Assembly: GCA_002391225.1 (NCBI GenBank)
Contig: DGRV01000021.1
Coordinates: 45,752-109,751 of the forward strand
Direction: 5' to 3'
Length of the DNA: 64,000 bases
From: Christensenella sp. UBA4379
Lineage (GTDB): Bacteria; Bacillota; Clostridia; Christensenellales; Aristaeellaceae
In this document: piece after piece, positions 50,721-59,903 of the stretch
How the letters are laid out: every line of letters begins with the position of its first letter
How positions within the stretch are numbered: position 1 is the stretch's first letter
Made by a program: the position numbers and the translations under genes
Notes under the pieces: model-generated
What the model was told of the DNA's origin: nothing
The model's database searches: none
What the model saw: only the letters and a program-made list of their open reading frames with translations

Positions 50721-53384
50721 TTATTCTGTCCTCAGCGCCACGACCGGGTCCTTCTTTGCGGCGATCCGGGAGGGGATCAGGCCGGCGATGAAGGTGAGGG
50801 TCATGGAGATCAGGATCAGGAGGGCGGCGCCGAGGGGCGGGAGGGCGGCCAGGTTGGAAAGGCCCGCCAGCTCCTTGATGATGATGTTCATCACCACGAC
50901 CAGGCCCAGGGACACCAGGATGCCGATGACGCCGGCTCCAAAGCCCACGATGAGGGTTTCAGCGTTGAACACCCGGGAAATGTCCCGCTTGGACGCGCCG
51001 ATGGCCCGCAGGATGCCGATTTCCTTCGTCCGCTCCAGCACGCTGATGTAGGTGATGATGCCGATCATGATGGAGGAAACCACCAGGGAGATGGCCACGA
51101 AGGCGATCAGCACGTAGCTGACGGCGTTGATGATGTTGGTGACCGACGAGATCAGCAGGCCCACGTAATCCGTGTAGCGGATGACGTTTTCCTCGCCGGC
51201 CGAAGCGTTGTAGGTCTCGATCAGGCGGCTGACGGCCTCCTTGGCCTCGAAGCTCTTGGGGTAGATATAGATATAGGAGGGGGCCTCCAGGTCGCTGGCG
51301 CCGAGGGTCTGCATGTTTTTCGCGTAGGACCCGCCAATGATCTCCGGCAGGACCGTGGGCAGGAACTGCTTGATCCGGTCTTTGGGCAGGAAGTTGAGCA
51401 TGCCGGAGAGGCTATCCAGCTGGGCCTGGATCTCTTGGCTCCATTTCATGGTGCTGCCGTACTGCTGGACGAACTCGCTGAAGCTCATCCGGTCCAGGGC
51501 GTCCAATAGGTCCTCTGCTCTGGTGTCAAAGGGCTGGCCGGTGAAAACGTCGATGTCCGGGTGCTCGCGCTGCTCGCGGACGATGGGGCTTTCGTTGATG
51601 TGGGTGACGGCGTACTCCATCAGTTCAAACCGGTACCCCACGCCGCTGCTGACGGAGGTGGCCACGGTCCCTTCCGCGGGCCGCAGGATGCCTACCACCT
51701 TGATTTCCATCGCGCTGTCGAGGAGATTGCGCAGAAAGTTTTCGTCGTTCTCACTCAGGTCGATCCAGTGGTTGCCCCGCTTTTCATAAAAGGCCGTGTT
51801 CAGCGGCATGCGGAAGCGCAGGTTCAGCAGTTCGTCATAGGTGAACTCCATGGCTTCGCTCTCGATGGCGTTGCCTGCCTGCATCTGCTCAAACTGGCCG
51901 GCCAGCTCGCTCTGGTCCTTGAGGCCCAGGGTGTAGAGGGTGTAATCGGTCAGCTCGTTTCGGCTGTTGACGATGATCACCATCTCGTCCATCGCCTCGG
52001 GGAAGCGGCCGGCGAGCACGTCGTACTGGTGTTTGAGCAGCTCTTCGTTGTCCAGCAGGGGCTGAAACACGTTCATCCGCCGGGCGGATTCGGTCATCAT
52101 GGTCTGGGAGAAGGAGCCTGCGTTGGCCGCCGTCATCTCCAGCATGTCGGATACGCCGGTGGCCTCCATCGTGGTGGAAGGGTTCACCTGGATGATCCTC
52201 CCGCTTTGGTCCTCCCGGTAGAGCAGCAGGGCCGTATCGTACCCGTACTGGATGCCGCTGACCAGGCTGTCCACACCGTTGGCCGGGTCCTCCAGGTAGG
52301 TCTTGAATTTTTTCAGGTTGTTGTTGGTGACGCTGCTCCACCAGGCGCTCATCAGGTTGGTCATCCGGCTGCCGGAGTACACCTTGCCGTCCGGGCGGCT
52401 TTCCTCCTCCGCGGAGACGCCCATCAGGCTGCTCAGGGTGTCGGAAATGTCCATGGTCTGCTGGGTGATTTCCAGCGGATAGGCGGACAGGGTATCCTCC
52501 TCCACCCGCTTGATGTAGGAGTTCACCCCGGAGGACAGGGACAGGATCAGCGCGATGCCGATGATGCCGATGGACCCGGCGAAGGCCGTCAGCAGGGTGC
52601 GGCCCTTCTTGGTCAGCAGGTTGTTCAGCGACAGGGACAGGGCGGTTCCAAAGCTCATGGAGGGCTTTTTCTGCCGGACGCTTCCGGCCTTTTCCTCGGA
52701 GGCTTCGTCCCAGGGGTCGGTGTCGCTGATGACCCTTCCGTCCAGCAGGCGGATGATGCGGCTGGCGTACTGATCCGCCAGCTCCGGGTTGTGGGTGACC
52801 ATGATGACCAGCTTGGTCCTGGAAACGGCTTTGAGGATTTCCATCACCTGGACGCTGGTTTCGCTGTCCAGCGCGCCGGTGGGTTCGTCGGCCAGGAGGA
52901 TGTCCGGGTCGTTGACCAGGGCCCGGGCGATGGCCACCCGCTGCATCTGCCCGCCGCTCATCTGGTTGGGCTTTTTGTGGATCTGGTCCGAAAGCCCCAC
53001 CTGCCGGAGGGCCTCCAGGGCCCGTTTCCGGCGCTCCTCCCGGCCGACCCCGCTCAGCGTCAGGGCCAGCTCCACGTTGGCCAGCACCGTCTGATGGGGG
53101 ATCAGGTTGTAGCTCTGGAACACGAAGCCAATGGAGTGGTTGCGGTAGGTGTCCCAGTCGCTGTCTTTAAACTGCCGGGTGGTCTGTCCGTTGATGATCA
53201 GATCCCCTTTTGTGTACTGGTCCAGCCCGCCGATGATGTTGAGCAGGGTGGTTTTTCCGCAGCCGGAGGGGCCCAGGATGGCGGCGAATTCGCATTTGCG
53301 GAAGCGGAGGTCCACCCCGCGCAGGGCCTCGACCTTCGTATCCCCGGTCTGATAGTCCTTGGTGATGCCTTTGAGAACGAGCAT
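50721..53384 (-). CDS. ABC transporter, fused ATPase and FtsX-like permease (MacB-like exporter)
   Basis: The 887-residue protein has an N-terminal ATPase (Walker A GPSGCGKT at 38-45, signature MSGGQ at 143-147, Walker B ILLADEP at 163-169, VTHNPE). A membrane helix lies near 262-285, followed by a large extracytoplasmic part of about 450 residues. Three C-terminal helices form the FtsX domain ([20 protein letters not shown]). Such MacB-type machines move proteins, peptides or antimicrobials across or out of the membrane by mechanical strokes. It shares a leftward operon with the LUD gene 12 bases upstream. Its stop borders the integrase scar. Confidence 0.9.
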   Translation of the reverse strand: MLVLKGITKDYQTGDTKVEALRGVDLRFRKCEFAAILGPSGCGKTTLLNIIGGLDQYTKGDLIINGQTTRQFKDSDWDTYRNHSIGFVFQSYNLIPHQTVLANVELALTLSGVGREERRKRALEALRQVGLSDQIHKKPNQMSGGQMQRVAIARALVNDPDILLADEPTGALDSETSVQVMEILKAVSRTKLVIMVTHNPELADQYASRIIRLLDGRVISDTDPWDEASEEKAGSVRQKKPSMSFGTALSLSLNNLLTKKGRTLLTAFAGSIGIIGIALILSLSSGVNSYIKRVEEDTLSAYPLEITQQTMDISDTLSSLMGVSAEEESRPDGKVYSGSRMTNLMSAWWSSVTNNNLKKFKTYLEDPANGVDSLVSGIQYGYDTALLLYREDQSGRIIQVNPSTTMEATGVSDMLEMTAANAGSFSQTMMTESARRMNVFQPLLDNEELLKHQYDVLAGRFPEAMDEMVIIVNSRNELTDYTLYTLGLKDQSELAGQFEQMQAGNAIESEAMEFTYDELLNLRFRMPLNTAFYEKRGNHWIDLSENDENFLRNLLDSAMEIKVVGILRPAEGTVATSVSSGVGYRFELMEYAVTHINESPIVREQREHPDIDVFTGQPFDTRAEDLLDALDRMSFSEFVQQYGSTMKWSQEIQAQLDSLSGMLNFLPKDRIKQFLPTVLPEIIGGSYAKNMQTLGASDLEAPSYIYIYPKSFEAKEAVSRLIETYNASAGEENVIRYTDYVGLLISSVTNIINAVSYVLIAFVAISLVVSSIMIGIITYISVLERTKEIGILRAIGASKRDISRVFNAETLIVGFGAGVIGILVSLGLVVVMNIIIKELAGLSNLAALPPLGAALLILISMTLTFIAGLIPSRIAAKKDPVVALRTE

Positions 53385-53396
53385 GTCTTTTTCTCC

Positions 53397-54032
53397 TTAG
53401 AAGCCCAGGGTCTCCCCGATCAGGATCACCTTGATCCTGCCGGGGACGCTGGAGCGGCGGGTGGTGACGAACTGGCTGCAGATGCAGTCGCTCCCGTAGC
53501 AGTCCCCGCAGCGGCCGGTCACGGCGCAGGGCGTTTTCTTGTTCAGGCGGATGCAGTTGGGCGGGCAGGCGTTCAGCCGGGCGCGCTCCTGGGCGGCCTC
53601 CAGACTGGAGACGACCTTGTTCATCCCGCACAGGACGAGGACCTGCTTGGGCCCGTAGATCAGGAAGGCCAGGCGGCTGCCGTGGCCGTCGATGTTGAAC
53701 AGCTCCCCGTCCATGGTGATGGCGTTGGTGCTCATCAGGAAAGTGTCCGCCGTGATCAGGCGGGCGTTCATCTGATCCTTTTCCTCCGGCGTCACCGCCT
53801 GGGCCCGGTCGATGACCTGGAGCGGGGCGGTTTTGAGGGCGTCCATCAGGCCGCATTCCGTCAGCGTTACCGAGCCGCCCCAGCCGACGGAGGAGCCCTC
53901 CGGCATCAGGGACAGGGCGATGGAGACGGCCTCCTCTTTTGTGGCGGCGTAATAGCCCTCCATCTGCCGCTTTTGGAGGCTTTTGATAATCAGCTCCGCC
54001 TGGAGCTTCCAGGCTGTCTGTACAGGGGTCAT
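53397..54032 (-). CDS. LUD domain protein (LutC/YkgG-like) with Cys-rich C-terminus
   Basis: The 211-residue protein matches the LUD/DUF162 domain: KRQMEGYYAATKEEAVSIAL, VGWGGSVTLTECGLMDAL, ADTFLMSTNAITMDGELFNI, DGHGSRLAFLIYGPKQVLVL. The C-terminus has many cysteines (CPPNCIRLNKKTPC, CGDCYGSDCIC), probably for metal or Fe-S binding. LUD proteins are linked to lactate utilisation, but in Clostridia this single-domain type occurs without lutAB and its role is unknown. It has GGAGGAAA before the ATG and a MATE gene 15 bases upstream. Confidence 0.88.
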   Translation of the reverse strand: MTPVQTAWKLQAELIIKSLQKRQMEGYYAATKEEAVSIALSLMPEGSSVGWGGSVTLTECGLMDALKTAPLQVIDRAQAVTPEEKDQMNARLITADTFLMSTNAITMDGELFNIDGHGSRLAFLIYGPKQVLVLCGMNKVVSSLEAAQERARLNACPPNCIRLNKKTPCAVTGRCGDCYGSDCICSQFVTTRRSSVPGRIKVILIGETLGF

Positions 54033-54047
54033 GGATGGTTTCCTCCT

Positions 54048-55418
54048 TTATGCTTCCGCTTTGGGAAGGTCGTGGTCTTTCTGGAACAGCCGGCTGCGCC
54101 GGTAGCGGATGGCCAGCAGGGTGGAGCACATGATCCACCCCATGGGGTAGGCCAGGGCGACGGCGATGAAGCCGAAGCCCAGGGCCTTGGTGACTGCCAG
54201 GTAGATCTGCCGGAACACTACGAACGAGCAGAGCATGATGACGGTCGGCGCGGTGGCGTCGCCGATGCCGCGCAGGGCTCCGGCGTAAATCTGGTTAAAG
54301 CAGATGGTCAGATAAAAGGGCGTGACGATGCGGATAAAGCGGACGCCGAAAGATACGACCTCCGGGTCCGGGGAGAACAGCCCCAGCAGCTCGCGGGACG
54401 CGATGAAGGCGGCCACGGCGAGGACGGCGGTGGACAACAGGCTGATGTAGACGGCGGAGCGGACGCTTTCCCGGGCCCGGTCCTTCCGGCCCGCGCCCCA
54501 GTTTTGCCCCACCATGGTGGTGGAGGCCATGGCGATGGCCTGCACCGGCACCAGCACGAAGGCGTCCAGCTTGTTGTAGATGGAATAGCCCGCCATGCAG
54601 GCCGAGCCGAAGGCGTTGATGTAGGACTGGACGAACACGTTGGAAAACGCCGTGATGGCCGATTGGATGCTGGACGGCAGGCCGATGCGCAAAATGGTGT
54701 TCAGCGAGGCCTTGTCGATCTTCAGCCGCTTCCAGCGGACGCCGTAGGCGGAGTGCTCCCGGGTCAACGTCCAGAGGATCAGCCCGGCGGAGATCAGCTG
54801 GGAGATGACGGTGGCCCAGGCGACGCCGTCCACCTTCATTTTGAACACCAGGACGAACACCAGGTCCAGCACGGTGTTGAGCAGGGCGGAGATGATCAGA
54901 AAGATCAGCGGCCTGCGCGAATCGCCCACGGCCCGCAGGATGCCGGACCCCATGTTGTAAAACAGGATGCCGGAAATCCCGGAAAAATAGATCAGCAGGT
55001 ACAGCCGGGCCTCGTCCCACACGTCCTGCGGCGTCTGCATGAAATGGAGCATCGGGTCGATGATGAGCAGGCCGATGACCGTGGAAATCAGGCTCATGAT
55101 GAAGGTGACGGCGATGGTGGTGTGCACCGCCCGGCTCAGGCCTTCCTCGTCGTGCGCCCCGTAGCGCTGGGAGATGACGACGGACGCGCCGGTGGCCAGC
55201 CCGGCGCAGAAGCCGACCACGGTGTTGATGATGCTACCGGTGGAGCCAACGGCGGCCTGCGCCTCCTTGGAGACGAAGTTGCCCACCACCAGCGTGTCCA
55301 CGGTGTTGTACAGCTGCTGAAACAAAAGACCGATCGCCATCGGGATGGCGAAGCTGATCAGGTGCCGCCAGATACTGCCCTCGGTCATGTCCGAATCGGT
55401 GCGAATCGCCCGGGCCAA
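54048..55418 (-). CDS. MATE family efflux transporter
   Basis: The 456-residue protein has twelve membrane segments with LLFQQLYNTVDTLVVGNFVS, GSTGSIINTVVGF, GLATGASVVISQRYGA and, in the second half, GQNWGAGRKDRA. These are marks of the MATE group close to MepA/DinF-like pumps, which export drugs or metabolites by ion exchange. Translation probably begins at TTG 55418, with a GGAAAGGG site; an ATG ten codons in lacks one. It heads the leftward operon with the LUD and ABC genes. Confidence 0.9.
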   Translation of the reverse strand: MARAIRTDSDMTEGSIWRHLISFAIPMAIGLLFQQLYNTVDTLVVGNFVSKEAQAAVGSTGSIINTVVGFCAGLATGASVVISQRYGAHDEEGLSRAVHTTIAVTFIMSLISTVIGLLIIDPMLHFMQTPQDVWDEARLYLLIYFSGISGILFYNMGSGILRAVGDSRRPLIFLIISALLNTVLDLVFVLVFKMKVDGVAWATVISQLISAGLILWTLTREHSAYGVRWKRLKIDKASLNTILRIGLPSSIQSAITAFSNVFVQSYINAFGSACMAGYSIYNKLDAFVLVPVQAIAMASTTMVGQNWGAGRKDRARESVRSAVYISLLSTAVLAVAAFIASRELLGLFSPDPEVVSFGVRFIRIVTPFYLTICFNQIYAGALRGIGDATAPTVIMLCSFVVFRQIYLAVTKALGFGFIAVALAYPMGWIMCSTLLAIRYRRSRLFQKDHDLPKAEA

Positions 55419-55583
55419 AGAATCACCCTTTCCTTGATAAAAAACACAGATCAGAAAAATACAGCCGTTCTCTCCGCAAGGGAAAGAACGGCAAACCCCT
55501 GTCCCACCCTTTGTTTCCGGTCGATATCAGGTAAAAATCATCATCGGTAACGATGCAGGTGTAATGGTGCCGGGCCTAAAGAA

Positions 55584-55676
55584 TGAAGCTCGGGATTCGA
55601 ACCCGACGGCTGTGCCCTTTACAGCTGCCAACAGGACCGGACAAGCCGGATGAAGACGCATTCTGGCTCCGCTTCA
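55584..55676 (-). other. tRNA-like structure, probably a pseudo-tRNA
   Basis: On the minus strand there is a perfect T arm (TCGGG TTCGAAT CCCGA), 6-bp acceptor arms (TGAAGC and GCTTCA), a stem GCTGT/ACAGC like a long variable arm and a possible D stem AGCC/GGCT. No valid anticodon arm with U33 could be placed, so I do not call a functional tRNA. It may be a decayed tRNA or an element end. Confidence 0.35.
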
Positions 55677-55721
55677 GAGATCAGATACCCACCCCGGAAA
55701 CAAATGACCTAAGATGTTTCG

Positions 55722-56180
55722 TTATTTGTCCAGCAGGTCCGTCGTCCAGTTGAGGGACTGGATCCGGACGTCCAGCGCCCGAAGCTCGGCAGACAGGGCG
55801 TTGGACTGCTTGCGCAGTTCGGATACGTCCACGGTGCTGATGACGCGGATCTCGCTTCGGCTGGAGCGCTGGGCCAGGTCGCTGGCGTTGTTCAGAAAAC
55901 CGTTCAAAATGCCGAGCTCCTGACCCCGGATGTCCCGCTGGGCCAGCAGGCCCGTCAGCGTGTCGTCCCCGTCGAGGGTCTGGCTGTTGGTCAGGTTGAT
56001 GCGGGTCACCAGGTCTTCCAGCTGCTGGGTGACCTCCATGAGTTCGCTCAAAAGGAGCATCGGGTCCTCCGCGGGGACTTCGCCGTCCTGTACGCGGGCG
56101 TTGTTGTTCAGCCTGATTTCCAGGGCGTTCATCCTGCGCTGCAGGTCCGCGCGATTGATGAGTGCTTCCGCCAGCTTCAT
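55722..56180 (-). CDS. DIP1984 family protein
   Basis: The 152-residue protein is nearly all helical and matches the DIP1984 family along its length: MKLAEALINRADLQRRMNAL, PAEDPMLLLSELMEV, LVTRINLTNSQTLDG, RSEIRVISTVDVSELRKQSN, LDVRIQSLNWTTDL. The family (sometimes annotated septicolysin) is widespread as a single gene and has no proven role. The ATG at 56180 has AAGGAGGA upstream. It stands alone. Confidence 0.88.
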   Translation of the reverse strand: MKLAEALINRADLQRRMNALEIRLNNNARVQDGEVPAEDPMLLLSELMEVTQQLEDLVTRINLTNSQTLDGDDTLTGLLAQRDIRGQELGILNGFLNNASDLAQRSSRSEIRVISTVDVSELRKQSNALSAELRALDVRIQSLNWTTDLLDK

Positions 56181-56269
56181 GTCTGCCCATCCTCCTTACT
56201 TTCAAAACAGCGCAAAAAAGAAGCTTTTCCTGTATCTTACTGCAAGGCCTCGCGTTGTGTCAACTGCGG

Positions 56270-56571
56270 AAAAGACGTTTTTTAGAGGAATTTACGGATT
56301 CTATGACTGTTGGATAGATGACGCCGATCAAGGCTGTTCCTGGAGGTATTTTTGCAGCTATGATCCGAAGACGGACTGCGTCGTCAGCGATATTGATGCC
56401 GGCCGGAAAGAATTCCATGATCAGACGGAACCGGTCTATATGGATGGGGAAGCCGTATTCCGGATGCTGGAGGACGGCACGCTCCGCTGGGAAGACAAAA
56501 AAGAAAACGCGGGCAAAGACATGGTCTTTATCCGCGTGGAAAGCAGGTGGACGAGCGGCCTGCTTCATTGA
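56270..56571 (+). pseudogene. possible gene fragment without start codon
   Basis: One frame reads FYDCWIDDADQGCSWRYFCS, then YDPKTDCVVSDIDAGRKEF and VYMDGEAVFRMLEDGTLRWE to a stop at 56569-56571. The composition (acidic, aromatic, alternating strands) looks like real protein while the other frames do not. There is no start codon or ribosome site in the first part, so I read it as the tail of a lost gene. The family is not recognised. Confidence 0.35.
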
Positions 56572-56575
56572 CATT

Positions 56576-57052
56576 TCAGCTGTGCGCTTCGGCATGGCCG
56601 TCCAATACCGAGCCGGTGAGGTTGCCCTCCGCGTCATAGATCAGCTTGAGGGAAAAACAGTCCTGCCTGGTATTTAACAGGGGCAGGAAGAGGCGGTCGC
56701 CCTCCCAGAGGGGAAGGCTTGGGATTTCCTCCGCGGGCACCCAGCGCAGGACGCCCTCTGTACACTCGGGCAGGGCGGTTTCCTCTGTCTTTGCGGTGTA
56801 GAGGAAGGTCAGCTCATTGCCCCAGGCGGGCAGGATGAAGGTGAGAATGCCCCGAAGTTGCAGGCCCGAAACGGTCAGCCCGGTTTCCTCCCGGATCTCC
56901 CGGAGAATACATTCCTCCGGGGATTCGTCTTTTTCCAGATGCCCGCCGATGCCGATCCACTTGCCGGCGTTTTCGTCCTGCTGTTTTTTGACGCGGTGCA
57001 GCATCAGGACCTGCCCGTCCCTCTCGATATAGCATAAAGTCGTCAGACGCAT
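56576..57052 (-). CDS. Nudix hydrolase (8-oxo-dGTP diphosphatase-like)
   Basis: The 158-residue protein has a complete Nudix box GHLEKDESPEECILREIREETGL near residues 37-59, preceded by CYIERDGQVLMLHR and KWIGIGG. This form is typical for MutT/MTH1-like phosphatases that clean oxidised nucleotides; other nucleoside diphosphate derivatives are possible. The ATG at 57052 has AAAGGGGAG upstream, and the frame beyond it is not coding. Confidence 0.9.
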   Translation of the reverse strand: MRLTTLCYIERDGQVLMLHRVKKQQDENAGKWIGIGGHLEKDESPEECILREIREETGLTVSGLQLRGILTFILPAWGNELTFLYTAKTEETALPECTEGVLRWVPAEEIPSLPLWEGDRLFLPLLNTRQDCFSLKLIYDAEGNLTGSVLDGHAEAHS

Positions 57053-57165
57053 GAAGGGCTCCCCTTTGATCGCAGAGTGAAGAGTTTTCGCGGCCTTTGG
57101 CCGCAGAGTGGAGAGTGGAGAGGAGATATGGTGTTGAAGAACCATGCCGGGGCTCTCCTGTTTTC

Positions 57166-58158
57166 TTATGCTTCTTTGGCTTTTACAGCTGCGCCGCAGT
57201 GGGGGCAGTTGAGGTGGATGCCGTGCACGTAGACGCCTCCGCAGTATTCGCAGGTGTCTTCCTGAACCTGGCCCCGGTCCGTCGGGCAGCGGACGGCGCC
57301 GACCTTATCGCGGACCTGGTTGGCTGAACGGATGCCGGAAATCAGGCTGTACAGCCCGGCGCCCAGGATGAACACGGCCACGAGGACCGTACTTTGCAGC
57401 TCGTCCCGGTCAAAGTCAAAGCCTGATTTCATCACTTCCGGCAGAATGTCTTCCATGCCCTGGCTCACAGCCTGGCCGACGGTGTAGCGCTCCCGGGCGT
57501 ACAGGTATTTCTGCACGTTTTCGGTGAAGCGGTTGGTGATCTTCTCGGTCAGGATGCCGTCCGTGTCGTTTCCCTGCATGCCTTCCCAGACCCAGTCGTC
57601 AAAGGACGCGGAGGGGTCGCCCGAATAGCAGAGCAGCCAGTGAGCCTCGTCGGAATACAGGTGGACGTAAGCCTCCAGGGCGAAGGTGGAAAAGTTCACG
57701 TATTTGCCCTTCCATTCCTCCGGGGATACGGCGAGGAAGGCGGGCGTGATGCCGGTTTTTTCCTGGAAGCGGGAAAAGACGTCGTACATTTGCGCTTCGT
57801 CCTCGCTGGTCAGGAGATTGGCCCGGTCGGCGATATGGATGGTGGGATCCGCCGGCACGAGCTTTTGAGGGTGACGGTAGCTGCCTGCCAGAAAGACGGC
57901 CAGAAACGCGAAGGCGAACAGCACCATGAGCGTCGGGCCGATGATCTTTGGATGGGCGTCCCGCTCGGTGATGGGGCTGCTGGAATAAAAGTAGGTGGGT
58001 CTGGCGCCGTGATAGACTACGTACCGGTGGTAGCCGGAACGGTAGGTGTTGGAAACCCGGGGCGCTGGCGGCGCGGACCGGGTGCCGGACCCGCCGGAAG
58101 AATGGCTTCCCGAAAAGGAACCGCCGCCGTGAGAGCCTCCGCCTGATGAATGGGGCAT
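57166..58158 (-). CDS. membrane protein with Gly/Ser-rich N-terminus, TPM-like domain and zinc ribbon
   Basis: The 330-residue protein starts with a low-complexity tract (HSSGGGSHGGGSFSGSHSSG), followed by an RG/Tyr-rich stretch and a membrane helix near 78-95 (LMVLFAFAFLAVFLAG). A TPM-like domain then reads IADRANLLTSEDEAQMYDVF and FQEKTGITPAFLAVS. A second helix near 265-285 precedes a C-terminal CxxC ribbon (CEYCGGVYVHGIHLNCPHCG). TPM domains occur in proteins of photosystem repair and in envelope stress proteins. ATG 58158 has GGAGGT upstream. Function is unknown. Confidence 0.8.
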   Translation of the reverse strand: MPHSSGGGSHGGGSFSGSHSSGGSGTRSAPPAPRVSNTYRSGYHRYVVYHGARPTYFYSSSPITERDAHPKIIGPTLMVLFAFAFLAVFLAGSYRHPQKLVPADPTIHIADRANLLTSEDEAQMYDVFSRFQEKTGITPAFLAVSPEEWKGKYVNFSTFALEAYVHLYSDEAHWLLCYSGDPSASFDDWVWEGMQGNDTDGILTEKITNRFTENVQKYLYARERYTVGQAVSQGMEDILPEVMKSGFDFDRDELQSTVLVAVFILGAGLYSLISGIRSANQVRDKVGAVRCPTDRGQVQEDTCEYCGGVYVHGIHLNCPHCGAAVKAKEA

Positions 58159-58338
58159 ACTGATGTACCTCCGACTTAAAAAAGATGCTGCAATGGGATC
58201 GTACCACAGGACGAAGCATAAAACAAGCGTGAAACCAGTTTTTATTTCTTTGATTTCCGGTTTCCCGCGTACTTGTTTCCGGATGAATCTATGGTATAAT
58301 CGAAGAAACCGGCGACGCCGGACCGGAAGGAGGGGAGG

Positions 58339-58809
58339 ATGGCTTTGCAACCGGAAAAGACCTACGCCTTTTACGGCTGGGAAACCGCGCTGATTCACGC
58401 GCACCATCCCGAGTTTCCCGGGGTGGATACCCCCAGGGATCTGTACGACCTGCTGCTGAACTGCTGGGACCTGGATACCTGCGCCCCAAGGCTCCGGGCG
58501 AAGTGGTCCAAGGACAACCCGACCTGGGGCCAGTGCTCGATTACGGCCTTCCTGGTACAGGACATCTACGGGAGCCGGGTATACGGCGTCCCCCTGCCGG
58601 AAGGCGGCTTTCACTGCTACAACGACGTGGACGGCTGCGTCTTCGACCTGACCAGCGAGCAGTTCGGAACCGAAAAGCTGAACTACACCTCCAACCCCGA
58701 ACAGCTCCGAACCACCCATTTCGCCGACCAAAACAAGTACGCCCGCTACTGCCTCCTTAAAGAAAGGCTTTTGTCCAAAATCAATGCTCCCCACGAGGGC
58801 AAAGAGTAA
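58339..58809 (+). CDS. YunG family protein
   Basis: The 156-residue protein matches the YunG family: WSKDNPTWGQCSITAFLVQD, YGSRVYGVPLPEGGFHCYND and DGCVFDLTSEQFG. The Cys, His and Asp in this order resemble a papain-like arrangement, but activity is not established. It stands divergent from the gene at 57166-58158, with GGAAGGAGGGG before ATG 58339. Confidence 0.85.
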   Translation: MALQPEKTYAFYGWETALIHAHHPEFPGVDTPRDLYDLLLNCWDLDTCAPRLRAKWSKDNPTWGQCSITAFLVQDIYGSRVYGVPLPEGGFHCYNDVDGCVFDLTSEQFGTEKLNYTSNPEQLRTTHFADQNKYARYCLLKERLLSKINAPHEGKE

Positions 58810-58867
58810 AGCCCTTTTACCCAGTCCTTTCATCCCCTGTTTCTCGCACCTACCCACCATCAAAAGG

Positions 58868-58976
58868 TATTCCACTCCTAACTCCTTACTCCTAACTATA
58901 AACCTCCTACCTTCTACCTCCTACTTCCTACCTTCTATCCTCTGCCCTCTCCCTCCTCCCTCCTACCTTTTGAAAG
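58868..58976 (+). repeat. polypyrimidine low-complexity tract
   Basis: About 110 bases consist almost only of C and T on this strand, with irregular repeats of CTCCTAC, CTTCTAC and CTTACTC. It ends 12 bases before the nudC start codon. On the other strand it is a purine tract. Confidence 0.7.
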
Positions 58977-58987
58977 GAGTTTTCCTG

Positions 58988-59833
58988 ATGCTTCAGGATA
59001 TCTCTGTGCCGTTTGACAATGCTTTCCGTCCGGTCCCGCCCAAGGGGGAGGAGCCGGTGCTGTGCTTTGACCGGGGAAACATCCTTCTGTCCAATGACGG
59101 GGACGGTTTTTCCTTTCCCCGGGCGAAGGATTTTGACGAAGATAAACTTACCTGGCTGTTCCGGGTGGGGGAGGAGGAATACTTCCTCTTTTCCGGGGAG
59201 GAAAAGCCGGAGCTGCCGGGCTTTTCCTATGAGCCCCTGCGTTCCCTGCGCGGCCGGGAGCCCCGGGAAAGGGCCTTTGCCGCCTTCACCGGCCGGCACC
59301 TGCATTACTGGTATACCCATGCGCGCTTCTGCGGGGCCTGCGGGGCGAAAAACGTCCCCTCCCAGACGGAGCGCGCCATGGTCTGCCCGGCCTGCGGGAG
59401 CGTCTATTACCCGGTGATCGCCCCGGCGGTGATCATCGGGGTCACGAAGGGGGACAGGCTGCTGGTTTCCCGCTACGCCAACCGCCCCTACAAGGCCCTG
59501 GCACTGATCGCCGGATATACCGAGATCGGCGAGACCATCGAGGACACCGTCCGCCGCGAGGTCATGGAGGAGGTCGGCATCCATGTGAAGAACCTGCGCT
59601 ATTACCGCTCCCAGCCCTGGGGCATCGACCACGACGTGCTGATGGGCTTTTTCTGCGAGGCGGACGGAGACGAGGAGCTCAAAGTGGAGCACGGGGAGCT
59701 GGCGGAGGCGTGGTTTGCGTCCCGGGACGAGCTGACGGACCTGCCGGACAGCGCCTCCCTGACCATCGACATGATCACCCGCTTCAGGGACGGCGGGCCA
59801 AACTGGGCGGCCCGGCTGAATGAGCCCCGGTAG
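58988..59833 (+). CDS. nudC: NAD+ diphosphatase (NudC-type)
   Basis: The 281-residue protein has a zinc ribbon (FCGACGAKN and VCPACGSVYYP) between an N-terminal domain and a Nudix domain with GYTEIGETIEDTVRREVMEEVG, then the NudC marker SQPWGIDHDVLMGF in place of SQPWPFPxS. NudC splits NADH to NMNH and AMP and can remove NAD caps from RNA. ATG 58988 has GAAAGGAG upstream. The change in the SQPWPFPxS region may mean another dinucleotide is used. Confidence 0.88.
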   Translation: MLQDISVPFDNAFRPVPPKGEEPVLCFDRGNILLSNDGDGFSFPRAKDFDEDKLTWLFRVGEEEYFLFSGEEKPELPGFSYEPLRSLRGREPRERAFAAFTGRHLHYWYTHARFCGACGAKNVPSQTERAMVCPACGSVYYPVIAPAVIIGVTKGDRLLVSRYANRPYKALALIAGYTEIGETIEDTVRREVMEEVGIHVKNLRYYRSQPWGIDHDVLMGFFCEADGDEELKVEHGELAEAWFASRDELTDLPDSASLTIDMITRFRDGGPNWAARLNEPR

Positions 59834-59854
59834 CGGGGCATGAACGGACTGTAG

Positions 59855-59873
59855 AGCCGGCTTTCCGCCGGCT
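59855..59873 (+). other. hairpin before the arabinofuranosidase gene
   Basis: AGCCGG and CCGGCT form a short stem around CTTTCCG, 30 bases before the start codon. A second small stem GCCCCGG/CGGGGC lies near 59824-59838. They may terminate or stabilise mRNA between the two genes. Confidence 0.4.
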
Positions 59874-59903
59874 TGGAGCAGATATGAAAGGAGTTTTTAT
59901 TTC

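Noticed and set aside
51561..55550. Very long open frame on the plus strand opposite the ABC, LUD and MATE genes
   Set aside because: It lies antisense to three well-supported genes, its translation is rich in His, Gly, Gln and Val with no domain, and it arises from codon bias in GC-rich DNA.
55584..55676. Functional tRNA (Tyr, Arg or Sec considered)
   Set aside because: No anticodon arm with U33 and a proper 5-bp stem could be placed, so it is listed only as tRNA-like.
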